This document shows, piece after piece, positions 17,885-25,978 of a stretch of DNA of 64,000 nucleotides. The position numbers were made by a program, and so were the translations under genes. Origin of the DNA: Alphaproteobacteria bacterium (GTDB taxonomy: Bacteria > Pseudomonadota > Alphaproteobacteria > Micavibrionales > Micavibrionaceae); assembly GCA_002401695.1 (NCBI GenBank), contig NVTV01000022.1, positions 33,817 to 97,816 of the forward strand, written 5' to 3'. The notes under the pieces were generated by a model. The model worked only from the letters and a program-made list of their open reading frames with translations, did not search any database and had not been told where the DNA came from. How positions within the stretch are numbered: the first letter of the stretch is position 1; each line of letters begins with the position of its first letter.

Positions 17885-17909
17885 AAATGGACCATCATAT
17901 AGTCCATTT
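17885..17909. promoter_or_regulatory. Inverted repeat operator before the Phd/VapC pair
   Basis: AAATGGAC and GTCCATTT form a perfect 8-bp inverted repeat with a 9-bp spacer, 51 bp upstream of the antitoxin start and immediately before a -35-like TTGACT. Phd/YefM-type antitoxins repress their own operons through such palindromes. Confidence 0.6.
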
Positions 17910-17912
17910 TAC

Positions 17913-17939
17913 TTGACTACATGCCTCCGGCATTATAAT
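17913..17939 (+). promoter_or_regulatory. Sigma70-like promoter of the Phd/VapC operon
   Basis: TTGACT at 17913-17918 and TATAAT at 17934-17939, spacer 15 bp (16 if the -10 is read as ATAATA), followed by AAAGGAG and the antitoxin ATG at 17960. The spacing is slightly short but both hexamers are near consensus. Confidence 0.5.
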
Positions 17940-17959
17940 ATGCCCATAAAGGAGTTTAT

Positions 17960-18217
17960 ATGGAAATCGCGATTAACGAAGCAAAGGGTAAATTATCCGC
18001 CCTTATAAATGCTGCCTTAAAGGGGGAAAAAATATTACTGACCAAACACGGAAAGCCAGTCGCTGAAATCAAACCACTTACAGGTTTTATTTCCGTTGCT
18101 GAAAAAAAGAAAGCCCTCGTTGGTATTCTAACATCCTCGAAAGCTAAAAAGACATCTGGTGCATCAGCAGCAACCGCCGATCATTTTCTATATGACGAAA
18201 CGGGTATGCCTTTATGA
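17960..18217 (+). CDS. Phd/YefM-family antitoxin
   Basis: An 85-residue protein. The N-terminus reads MEIAINEAKGKLSALINAAL followed by GEKILLTKHGKPVAEIKPL, the classical Phd/YefM DNA-binding fold. The C-terminal tail (TADHFLYDETGMPL) is the part that wraps the toxin in VapB-like pairs. Its stop overlaps the VapC start (ATGA). A palindrome and promoter lie directly upstream. Confidence 0.92.
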   Translation: MEIAINEAKGKLSALINAALKGEKILLTKHGKPVAEIKPLTGFISVAEKKKALVGILTSSKAKKTSGASAATADHFLYDETGMPL

Positions 18218-18603
18218 TCGTAGTAGACACATCGGCGATCATGGCAGTTTTACTGGATGAAGACAGTGCAAAGAACATTATCCCAATTTTGACGGATTGT
18301 GATCTTTGCATTTGTGCTGGAACCTATGCCGAACTCCTCATTGTGAGCGCTGCACGTAATTTAGCACAAGAGGCAAGTGAATTGTTTACAGCCCTTGGCA
18401 TTCAAGTCGAAGCGCTGGACGGCGCGGGTTCGCGTGCAGTTCAACACGCTTATGTAAAATGGGGAAAAGGACGTCACCCAGCTTCGTTGAATTTTGGCGA
18501 TTGTTTTGCCTATGCGTTAGCGAAAGAAAAAGATTTACCATTACTATTTATTGGGAATGATTTTTCCAAAACAGACCTAACGCCAGCACTGAATCAAAAA
18601 TAG
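18214..18603 (+). CDS. vapC: VapC-family PIN-domain ribonuclease toxin
   Basis: A 129-residue PIN protein. Acidic active-site residues are seen in VVDTSAIMAVLLDE (first Asp), CAGTYAELLIVSAA (Glu) and NFGDCFAYALAKEKDLPLLFIGNDF (Asp pair). VapC toxins cleave tRNA or rRNA to stop translation. It follows its Phd-type antitoxin with 4-bp overlap. All key residues are intact. Confidence 0.92.
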   Translation: MIVVDTSAIMAVLLDEDSAKNIIPILTDCDLCICAGTYAELLIVSAARNLAQEASELFTALGIQVEALDGAGSRAVQHAYVKWGKGRHPASLNFGDCFAYALAKEKDLPLLFIGNDFSKTDLTPALNQK

Positions 18604-18784
18604 AATTCACTTGCAATCATTCACCTTGGTCTCAGAATATAAGTTGCGGATTTTCTCCTCGTATCAATTGCCGCACAAGGTATCAATCCCTATTAAGTGC
18701 TTTAGACACCGATTACTTCGGTGTAACAAATCGTGTAGTAGTTTATGTAACTACTCCGACAAAGCCACAGTATCTCATATATCA

Positions 18785-18990
18785 CAAGTCACGAGGATAC
18801 CCATAAAAAAACCAAAATTTGGTTGAAAAAATACCTATTTTTGTTAAACAAATTGAGTATAAATCGGCACCGGTTTTGTGCCATAAATTGTACCATAAAC
18901 TGTACCATAAAATGAAAATAAAAACACCCTAAGTCATTGTTTTTATTATATATTTACCATTTGTTCGACGCCGTGTGGGGCGCCATTTTT
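18785..18990 (+). repeat. 193-bp direct repeat, copy B, with core-like right end
   Basis: Matches copy A over 18785-18977 (87% identity, no net gap). It continues into GTTCGACGCCGTGTGGGGCGCCATTTTT, which resembles the tRNA-Thr 3' end at 11094-11120 (GTTCGAGTCCGTGTGGGGGCACCATTT) more closely than copy A does. This makes it the best candidate for the right attachment site of the element carrying the integrase at 11241. Confidence 0.8.
18879..18914 (+). repeat. Three tandem 12-bp repeats, copy set 3
   Basis: TGCCATAAATTG, TACCATAAACTG and TACCATAAAATG, head to tail, inside repeat copy B. Same phase and order as the sets at 11209 and 15825. Confidence 0.8.
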
Positions 18991-19171
18991 CTCTTGTATT
19001 TCCAACACTATGATCAATTCCACCCTACCCGAAAATAGGGTTCCCGTAAGCTCATTGGCCCAAGCTCCCCTGAAATCAAACAAACAATCGCACTGCCTTA
19101 ATCATAAATTGGTCATGCAGTTTATAGATAATCATAATCTGTTTTATAGTGTTTGAAGTCTCAAAGCCTGT

Positions 19172-19960
19172 TCAAAGCGTCTGCCCATCATCTATCGTGA
19201 AGACGGAACCGGTGACAGGCGCACTGGCATCCGAACACAAATACAAAAGCATTGCATCAAGTGCACTAATATCCATCAAACGGCGGCGAGGAAACGCATT
19301 CAAGATATTTTGGCCCGTTTCGGTTTTCCAAAGATCATCCGTCATCTCGGTTGAAATATATCCCGGTGCAATAACATTCACATTGACGCCTTTTCTTGCC
19401 CAGTCTTTCGCAAATGCACGCCCGATTTGCATGCTTGCAGCTTTCGTCGAACTATAAGCAGCCGCCCCGATCGGCGCATGTTCAGCCGTGACAGAAGACA
19501 CAATCACAACACGCCCACGTCCATTTTCAACAGGCCCGGACGCTGTCATGCGGCGTACACCTTCGCGTACGGTCAAAAACACCCCTCGTAAATTTACAGA
19601 AACGGTTTTGTCGAAATCATCAACATCCATTCGCAAGGCACTGCCCGGAATACTAATCCCTGCATTTGAAACAATGCTGTCTACGACCCCGAACTTTGCC
19701 TCGGCCGCGTCATACGCCGCTTTTGTAGAGGCCTCATCCGTGACATCCATCGCAACAGCGAGGGCATGTCCACCCTCGTTTTCTATATCCTTTTGCAAAC
19801 TCTCAAGCAAAGAAACACGCCGTGCGGCCAGCACAACATTTGCGCCGCATTCCGACACTATTCTCGCAAATCGTTTACCAATACCCGACGACGCCCCTGT
19901 GATAAGAACCGTACGTCCTGATAAATCAAACTTATACCCTTGTATGAGACGCTCACCCAT
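19172..19960 (-). CDS. Short-chain dehydrogenase/reductase
   Basis: A 262-residue classical SDR: NAD(P)-binding TGASSGIG at residues about 20-27, NAG at about 100 (SNAGIS), catalytic Ser in VIVSSVTAEH, and Tyr-Lys in YSSTKAA. The C-terminal SVFTIDDGQTL is usual for FabG-like members. AAGGAGA precedes the start. Substrate unknown. It is downstream of another SDR on the same strand (26 bp gap), and both face away from a TonB receptor, which suggests oxidation of an imported hydroxy compound. Confidence 0.92.
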   Translation of the reverse strand: MGERLIQGYKFDLSGRTVLITGASSGIGKRFARIVSECGANVVLAARRVSLLESLQKDIENEGGHALAVAMDVTDEASTKAAYDAAEAKFGVVDSIVSNAGISIPGSALRMDVDDFDKTVSVNLRGVFLTVREGVRRMTASGPVENGRGRVVIVSSVTAEHAPIGAAAYSSTKAASMQIGRAFAKDWARKGVNVNVIAPGYISTEMTDDLWKTETGQNILNAFPRRRLMDISALDAMLLYLCSDASAPVTGSVFTIDDGQTL

Positions 19961-19986
19961 AAACTTCTCCTTATGAACCTAAATTT

Positions 19987-20916
19987 CTAAGTCCCGTTAT
20001 TCAATTGCACACCCAGTTTTTTTGCGGCCAAAGTCACAAATTTATCTGTTTGCTTGAAGGCAGACTCCATCTCTGTTTGCCCTTCTATATTACTGATCAG
20101 CTCCCAGTTATCCGCGACATCATCTACACCAAGCGCCGCCCCTTTTACAAAATGTCCTGCCGTTTCATAAATGCGTATAACAGAAAAACACCCTGCCCCC
20201 GCGCCAAGAATTGTTTTGGATGGAGCACTCTCGCTTACCAGATATAACGCACCCGGTGCAACCAATTCCGGCCCCATAAGATTTGCCACATCATCTGCCA
20301 GTAGCCCGTCAAGCATACGCGTTGCAGCCGTTGGCGCTAATGTGTTCACCTGAATATTATATTTTGCGCCTTCTATAGACAACACATTCATAAGGCCAAC
20401 AACACCTGCCTTGGCAGCACCATAGTTAGATTGTCCAAAATTACCAAACAGGCCGCTCGCAGACGAGGTCATTAAAATGCGCCCGTAAGTCTGTGCACGC
20501 ATAATATCCCAAACGGCCTTAGTACAATTTAGCGCCCCATAAAGATGTACATTTACAACTTTTTCAAAATCTTCCAACGCCATTTTAGCAAACGATTTAT
20601 CACGTAAAATACCCGCATTATTTATTAAAATATCAACGCGCCCCCACGCCTTCATGGTATTCTCAACCATGGAAAGGACCTGTTCCATGTTCGTAATATC
20701 TGCACCATTGGCGATCGCTTCACCACCCGCCGCAATAATTTCGTCAACAACCTTTTGTGCAGGCAACCCGGAAGTCCCCGTGCCCTCAACATTGCCACCA
20801 TAGTCGTTAACGACAACTTTTGCGCCAAGCCTTGCTAATTGAAGGCAGTGTTCTCGCCCTAACCCATTGGCCCCACCCGTAACGATTACCACTTGTCCAT
20901 CAAACCGTATCGCCAT
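19987..20916 (-). CDS. SDR of the multifunctional-enzyme-2 (3-hydroxyacyl-CoA dehydrogenase) type
   Basis: A 309-residue SDR. TGGANGLGREHCLQLARLGA followed by VVVNDYGGN is the signature of the dehydrogenase part of peroxisomal MFE-2/HSD17B4 and bacterial relatives. NNAGILRDKSF and YGAAKAGVVGL supply the catalytic elements. The extra about 50 C-terminal residues (WELISNIEGQTEM) also fit that branch. Known members act on (3R)-hydroxyacyl-CoA or hydroxysteroids. It is the first gene of a two-SDR operon, divergent from a TonB receptor across a palindromic operator. Confidence 0.9.
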   Translation of the reverse strand: MAIRFDGQVVIVTGGANGLGREHCLQLARLGAKVVVNDYGGNVEGTGTSGLPAQKVVDEIIAAGGEAIANGADITNMEQVLSMVENTMKAWGRVDILINNAGILRDKSFAKMALEDFEKVVNVHLYGALNCTKAVWDIMRAQTYGRILMTSSASGLFGNFGQSNYGAAKAGVVGLMNVLSIEGAKYNIQVNTLAPTAATRMLDGLLADDVANLMGPELVAPGALYLVSESAPSKTILGAGAGCFSVIRIYETAGHFVKGAALGVDDVADNWELISNIEGQTEMESAFKQTDKFVTLAAKKLGVQLNNGT

Positions 20917-20985
20917 GTTTTCCTCTAAGTTTTGTTTATCAGTTGCTTTGTTTTCTATGGCATTTCATTTATTAACACAATAATT

Positions 20986-21013
20986 AATATTCATTCTCAT
21001 GATAATGAATATT
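20986..21013. promoter_or_regulatory. Palindromic operator between the SDR operon and the TonB receptor
   Basis: AATATTCATT and AATGAATATT form a perfect 10-bp inverted repeat with an 8-bp spacer, in the 169-bp divergent intergenic region. The first 20 bases (AATATTCATTCTCATGATAA) recur with 2 changes at 25879-25898 and, less exactly, at 33023-33042 on the minus strand. It is a likely TetR-type binding site; the regulator at 25147 is the nearest candidate. Confidence 0.7.
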
Positions 21014-21085
21014 GACTCTTACGTTCTTTTTGGTAGATATAGGCCCATACCGGATACAAAAACGGAACAGGAAAAGGGGATACAC

Positions 21086-23359
21086 ATGAAAAATTTAACA
21101 ATATTAAAGCAGGCCCTATGGGTAAGCACGTCTATGTTGGCAATAGGGTTTTGCACCACAGCACAGGCGCAAACGAATAATGATGAACAAACAAACAGTG
21201 TCGCGGCAGAGGATAACATTATTGTCACGGCGACCCGTCGTGAACAACGCATTCAAGATGTCCCGTTGAGTATCACCGCCTATCAACCAAGAGAACTGGT
21301 CGAAAAGGGCATCACTGGTTACGAAGAACTTGCGCGTGAAACGCCCGGAGTTATTCTCAACAAACCTACGGCAAATTTTAACAATTTTACGGCACGTGGT
21401 ATCGCAACGAATGGGTATGGCGCCGGTTTGCAGGCAACGGTTACCATTTATATTGACGAGCTGCCGATTTCTGCAAACGGGAACTCGACAATTCTTGATC
21501 CAAACCTGTTTGACGTGGAACGGATCGAATTTCTGCGCGGTCCACAGGGCACATTATTCGGGTCAGGATCGCTTGCGGGGGCGATGCGCATTATCACTAA
21601 CAAGCCTGATCTGAGTGAATTTGATTATTCCGCGCTTGTTGATTTTGGTTTAACGGGTGGCGATGCGTTTAGACAGCGCTATAACGGCATGGTCAATATA
21701 CCAATCGTTGAAGACAAAGCGGCTCTACGTGTCGTCGGATTCTACAGAAACGAAGAAGGCTTTGTGGACAATATCGGCACAGGTATTGAAAACTCGAACT
21801 CTCTTGAGGCTTGGGGAGGCCGGGCCAGTCTTTTGATTGAACCAACTCAAAATCTATCTATCAAATTACTGGCGTCCCATGAAGAAAGTTCACCGAGAGA
21901 TTCCGGCTTGACCAATCCGGACTTGGGCACATTGGTACGAAACTCTGATCGACCTGATCTCTTTATTGGTAATCTCGATACGCTAAATGCAACGATCAAT
22001 TATGATTTTGAAAATGCTCGGCTTACAAGCTCAACAACCCTGACAAGTTATGACGGCGTATTCTTTGTTGACCTTGCGGGCACATTTTCCCAAGCGATTC
22101 CTTTTGCGCTAGATGCCATCGGGTATGATGATATCTTTGTTCAAGAGCTCCGGCTGGCATCAACCACAAATGAAAAACTGGACTGGATCGTTGGTGGATT
22201 TTATTTCCGCAAACGTCGTGATGTTGATTTTAATTATCGATCCTCACCTGAATTCCTGCTGGCTCGTGGCATTACAGGCCTATCTGATGAATACTATCAA
22301 CGCAGAAAAGACCATTCCATTACGCACGAACTGGCTGGATTTGGCGAGTTAACCTATCACGTCAATGATAAAATGTGGCTGACAGGCGGGCTTCGTTACG
22401 GCAGCACTGATGCACAAGGGTTTGCAGATGGTGGCTTTACCAGTAATTATTTCGTAAATGCACTCTATGGCATACCCGGGCCACTCACAGTCACCGATAT
22501 TGCAGCCGGGGAAGGCATAATCGCCGAAGATACAGGGCTGTCTTACAAGGCCAGTGTTTCGTATAAACCGAACCAGGAACTCACGACCTACGCAACGGTT
22601 TCAACGGGTTTCCGCCAACCCATTCGCAACTCCCTCGCAGGATTAGCGAGTACTTTGGATCCTAATGATATTATTATTCCTGATGGTGCGGATTCTGACA
22701 AATTGACAAACTACGAACTGGGCTTGAAAGGCAGCTGGCTTGACGGCAAGCTGAGCGCAAACCTTGCCGCTTATTATATCGACTGGAGCAGTATTCAGGT
22801 GCAAGCCAACCGCGTCTCCGACTCTATTCAATTTGCAACCAATATTGGTAAAGCCGTCAGTAAAGGGTTTGAGTTTGAAGTCGGCACCAAACCGTTTGAT
22901 GGTTTCTTTCTGGGATTCAACGGTGCCTTTGTTGATGCAAAGGTAACAGAATTAACGGCGTCAGAGGCAGCATTTTCAGGCGCGGTTAAGGGCGCACGAT
23001 TAGCAGCGCCAAAATTCCAGGGCTCAATTTACGCCAAATACAGTTTCAACTGGAATGCAAACACCACAGGTTGGGTGGCTGCGAACATTCAACATATCGG
23101 CTCATTCCCGAGTATGTTTCCCAACGTACCGGGGAGTCCGGGCACCGTTCAAGCCACATATGGGCTCACTGACAGCTATGAGAATGTGAATATGTCGGTC
23201 GGCGCAGACTTCGGTGACTGGACTGTAACTGGATATGTCGAAAACTTACTCGATGACGATTCCATTACCTATATCCATCCCGAAGCGTTCCTGGATGGCC
23301 GGTTTGGGGTGATGCGCCCGAGAACATTCGGCATACGTTTCGCCTATGGCATTAAATAA
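21086..23359 (+). CDS. TonB-dependent outer-membrane receptor
   Basis: About 757 residues from MKNLTILKQALW. The upstream in-frame start at 20999 would lie inside the operator and lacks a signal peptide. Signal peptide residues 1-29 end at AQA. A TonB box-like IIVTATRREQRIQDVPLSI precedes the plug domain (RGPQGTLFGSGSLAGAMRII), and a 22-strand barrel ends with the aromatic FAYGIK. Such receptors import lipophilic or large substrates. It shares a promoter region with the SDR operon and is followed by a terminator and an acyl-CoA synthetase. Confidence 0.94.
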   Translation: MKNLTILKQALWVSTSMLAIGFCTTAQAQTNNDEQTNSVAAEDNIIVTATRREQRIQDVPLSITAYQPRELVEKGITGYEELARETPGVILNKPTANFNNFTARGIATNGYGAGLQATVTIYIDELPISANGNSTILDPNLFDVERIEFLRGPQGTLFGSGSLAGAMRIITNKPDLSEFDYSALVDFGLTGGDAFRQRYNGMVNIPIVEDKAALRVVGFYRNEEGFVDNIGTGIENSNSLEAWGGRASLLIEPTQNLSIKLLASHEESSPRDSGLTNPDLGTLVRNSDRPDLFIGNLDTLNATINYDFENARLTSSTTLTSYDGVFFVDLAGTFSQAIPFALDAIGYDDIFVQELRLASTTNEKLDWIVGGFYFRKRRDVDFNYRSSPEFLLARGITGLSDEYYQRRKDHSITHELAGFGELTYHVNDKMWLTGGLRYGSTDAQGFADGGFTSNYFVNALYGIPGPLTVTDIAAGEGIIAEDTGLSYKASVSYKPNQELTTYATVSTGFRQPIRNSLAGLASTLDPNDIIIPDGADSDKLTNYELGLKGSWLDGKLSANLAAYYIDWSSIQVQANRVSDSIQFATNIGKAVSKGFEFEVGTKPFDGFFLGFNGAFVDAKVTELTASEAAFSGAVKGARLAAPKFQGSIYAKYSFNWNANTTGWVAANIQHIGSFPSMFPNVPGSPGTVQATYGLTDSYENVNMSVGADFGDWTVTGYVENLLDDDSITYIHPEAFLDGRFGVMRPRTFGIRFAYGIK

Positions 23360-23366
23360 AAAAGTA

Positions 23367-23392
23367 CGGAGCCAACCAACGCGTTGGCTCCG
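23367..23392. terminator. Hairpin terminator after the TonB receptor
   Basis: CGGAGCCAAC and GTTGGCTCCG form a perfect 10-bp stem with a 6-base loop, 8 bp after the receptor stop. The following GGGCTTTCCC has only a short T-run, so termination may be partial. Confidence 0.7.
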
Positions 23393-23499
23393 GGCTTTCC
23401 CTAACCCAATCAGCTTTATTTAATTCTGGTTTTCCTCATTATATCGGCCGTCGTACATTGGTTCGATGGCCATTTTTTTACAGAAAATTTGACCTACTT

Positions 23500-25089
23500 A
23501 TGCAAAAATACCCGCTCACTATCGACAAATTTCTTGACCATGCTGCCAAGTGGTCTGGCACCCAAGAAGTTGTAACCGCTAGCAACGGAAATGTTGTCTC
23601 GCGACTCGGATACGCGCAATTGCGTGAACGTAGTAATCGCTTATCAGGTGCCTTACTGAATTTGGGACTACAGCAGGGTGACCGTGTTGGAACGTTAGCA
23701 TGGAATACGCAAAGCCATTTTGAAATGTATTACGCGATTATGGGATGTGGCCTTGTTTGCCATACACTGAACCCCAGGTTTACGGCAGCGCATCTTGCCG
23801 CCATCATAAATGAAGCCGAAGACCGTATCCTCGCAGTCGCAGCCGATCTTAGCCCCCTCTTAACGGAACTCCTCCCCCTCTGCCCTCACCTTGAACATAT
23901 CATTATTTTGGATACAAAAGAGAAACCTTTGCCCGTTTTCAAGAACCATACTGCAAAGGTTTGCGCCCATGAAGTCCTCGTCAAAGAACATGGGACCGTC
24001 TGTAAATGGGGACAATTTGATGAAGAATCCCCTGCTGGATTATGTTATACATCCGGTACAACAGGCAAACCCAAAGGGGCCCTGTACACACACCGGTCCA
24101 ATTACTTACATACATTACGGGCTTTACAAGCTGATGCTATGGCACTCCGCCCTGACGATGTCGTGCTAGCCGCCGTACCCATGTTTCATGCCAATGCTTG
24201 GGGGCTCCCATTTGCAGCCCCCGTTGTCGGCGCAAAACTGGTATTACCGGGGCGTCAAACGGATGGTGAAAGCCTTGCGAAAATTATGCGCGATGAAAAG
24301 GTAACAATCGCGGTTGGGGTGCAAACGGTTTGGCTCGGCGTGATTGAATATCTCGACGCGTCGGGTGAAAATTTGCCGGATTTAAAACGTGTCCTCATTG
24401 GTGGCTCCAAATGTCCCGACGCCCTTATGCATCGTCTAGAAAGCCGTTTAGGGGCAGAAATACAAACAAGTTGGGGTATGACAGAGTTGTCTCCTCTTGG
24501 CACAATTGCGCCCCCTAACAGCGCTGGCGGACATGGGTCTGGACGACCGCCTATGGGTTTGGATTTGAAACTTACCGATGTTAACGGTGTGACCCTTTCC
24601 GAACAAAGAGGGCCCGTTGGGCATTTAAAAGTGAAGGGTGCCAGTGTAGTCGGTCAATATTACAAAGCCAAAACCACGGCCTTGGATAGCGAAGGTTATT
24701 TTGATACAGGCGATTTAGCCAGCATTGACGAGAATGGCAATTTGACGATCCGTGGGCGAACAAAAGATCTAATTAAATCAGGCGGCGAATGGATCAACCC
24801 GGCAGAAATAGAAGAGATTATCGGTGCGCACCCGGCCGTTGCCCTTGTTGCGGCCATTGGACGTCCAGATCCAAAATGGGGTGAACGGCCAGTTCTTATT
24901 GTAGAACTTTCCCTTGGAAAAACAGTGGAGCCAGCCGATCTTCTTGTGACTTTGCGCGGAAAAATAGCGACATGGTGGATGCCTGATCAAGTTGTATTGA
25001 TCCCCTCCATGCCTCTAGCCGCCACAGGAAAAATAGATAAAGTGCGCCTTCGAGCAGAGTTTAATAAAGGCAAATACGCTGCAGCCTGA
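23500..25089 (+). CDS. AMP-dependent acyl-CoA synthetase (medium/long-chain type)
   Basis: About 529 residues from MQKYPLTIDKFLDHA; a TTG 42 bp upstream is less likely. The AMP-binding P-loop is CYTSGTTGKPKGALYTH. Later motifs are TSWGMTELSP, YFDTGDLASID, GRTKDLIKSGGEWINPAEIE and the C-terminal AATGKIDKVRLR with the acylation Lys. This set fits the AlkK/fatty-acyl-CoA ligase branch. It activates a carboxylic acid to its CoA ester, the entry step to beta-oxidation-like breakdown, in keeping with the hydroxyacyl-CoA-type SDR nearby. Confidence 0.93.
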   Translation: MQKYPLTIDKFLDHAAKWSGTQEVVTASNGNVVSRLGYAQLRERSNRLSGALLNLGLQQGDRVGTLAWNTQSHFEMYYAIMGCGLVCHTLNPRFTAAHLAAIINEAEDRILAVAADLSPLLTELLPLCPHLEHIIILDTKEKPLPVFKNHTAKVCAHEVLVKEHGTVCKWGQFDEESPAGLCYTSGTTGKPKGALYTHRSNYLHTLRALQADAMALRPDDVVLAAVPMFHANAWGLPFAAPVVGAKLVLPGRQTDGESLAKIMRDEKVTIAVGVQTVWLGVIEYLDASGENLPDLKRVLIGGSKCPDALMHRLESRLGAEIQTSWGMTELSPLGTIAPPNSAGGHGSGRPPMGLDLKLTDVNGVTLSEQRGPVGHLKVKGASVVGQYYKAKTTALDSEGYFDTGDLASIDENGNLTIRGRTKDLIKSGGEWINPAEIEEIIGAHPAVALVAAIGRPDPKWGERPVLIVELSLGKTVEPADLLVTLRGKIATWWMPDQVVLIPSMPLAATGKIDKVRLRAEFNKGKYAAA

Positions 25090-25146
25090 ACCTGAGGTTG
25101 ACGAGTACAAGTCCGCCTATTATTCTGTAAGGAGAGAGGCAGAATC

Positions 25147-25815
25147 ATGTCAAAAACCACGGAAAAACAACCCCGCCGCAAAAAGGCGGAACAACGTGCA
25201 GAAAGCATTGAACACATTCTAGATGCCGCCGAATATCTGTTTTCGATGAACGGGTTTTACGGCGTGACCCTTCGTGATGTCGCTAAACGCGTTGGCATAC
25301 ACACCACACTTGTTCATTATTATTTTCAGGACAAACAAAACTTATTTCAGAAGGTGTTTGCGCGTCGCGCGGGCGTAACCAGCGACCGCCGTATGCAAGC
25401 GCTTGACAAATATGAAGCAGAAGCCGCTGAAAACCCGACCGTCGAAGGTGCACTACATGCTTTTTTGGATACCGATCTTGATCTGTATTTCAACGGTGGC
25501 GAACATTGGATGAATTATGCTTCATTCGGCGCACGCGTCAGTAATACACCTGAAGGTGCGAAGTTAATGGATGAATATTTTGATCCCGTCGTGCTCAAAC
25601 TTGTCAGCATTTTAAAACGCGCCCTCCCCGATTATTCCGAAGAAGACATTTTCTGGGGCTATCACTTTGTGACAGGTTCTCTGATGAATACGCTTGCACG
25701 CACGGGCCGCATTGATCGCCTTTCAAATGGTATTTGTCGCTCCGACGATTTTCCAGCTGTGAAAAAACGCATGGCAAAATTTATGGCGGCAGGCTTCTTG
25801 TCCTTGAAAGACTAA
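25147..25815 (+). CDS. TetR-family transcriptional regulator
   Basis: A 222-residue regulator. The helix-turn-helix occupies residues about 20-68 (ILDAAEYLFSMNGFYGVTLRDVAKRVG, then TTLVHYYFQDKQNLF). The C-terminal ligand domain is of the TetR_C type with MNYASFGARVSN. A good RBS (AAGGAGAG) precedes it. It sits 57 bp after the acyl-CoA synthetase. Three related operator-like sequences at 20986, 25879 and 33023 are natural targets, so it may control the whole 19-33 kb cluster. Confidence 0.92.
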   Translation: MSKTTEKQPRRKKAEQRAESIEHILDAAEYLFSMNGFYGVTLRDVAKRVGIHTTLVHYYFQDKQNLFQKVFARRAGVTSDRRMQALDKYEAEAAENPTVEGALHAFLDTDLDLYFNGGEHWMNYASFGARVSNTPEGAKLMDEYFDPVVLKLVSILKRALPDYSEEDIFWGYHFVTGSLMNTLARTGRIDRLSNGICRSDDFPAVKKRMAKFMAAGFLSLKD

Positions 25816-25878
25816 TTTTATCTGGTTCGCCGATAAGCGCTGGCAAACCTTCAATTTTATATTCTCATTGAATCTCAT

Positions 25879-25901
25879 AATATTCACTCTTATGATAATT
25901 A
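25879..25901 (+). promoter_or_regulatory. Operator-like motif before the DUF3604 operon
   Basis: AATATTCACTCTTATGATAA, 18 of 20 identical to the left part of the palindrome at 20986. It lies 78 bp upstream of the DUF3604 start and directly before TTGACA (25909-25914). Nearby TGAAT and ATTCA elements give partial dyad symmetry. Confidence 0.6.
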
Positions 25902-25978
25902 GTTTTTATTGACAAATTTTGACAAATATACCATCTTCAATCCAAGGATAATGAAGTAAAGAGTTAGGAAGAACGCAT

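Larger units (their letters stand above)
18604..19171. other. Gene-free stretch holding repeat copy B, right end of the integrative region
   Basis: No gene is supported here. 18604-18784 is unremarkable intergenic DNA after vapC; 18785-18977 is repeat copy B; a tRNA-3'-like core ends at 18984-18990. 18991-19171 leads to the stop codon of the first SDR and shows no clear structure. From about 19.17 kb onward coding density and base composition return to the chromosomal pattern. Confidence 0.65.

Noticed and set aside
18611..18826. A 71-codon frame after vapC
   Set aside because: No RBS, no recognisable protein pattern, and it runs into repeat copy B.
20999..21085. Upstream in-frame start for the TonB receptor
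   Set aside because: The extra 29 residues carry no signal peptide and cover the operator palindrome; MKNLTILKQ at 21086 has a proper signal peptide.
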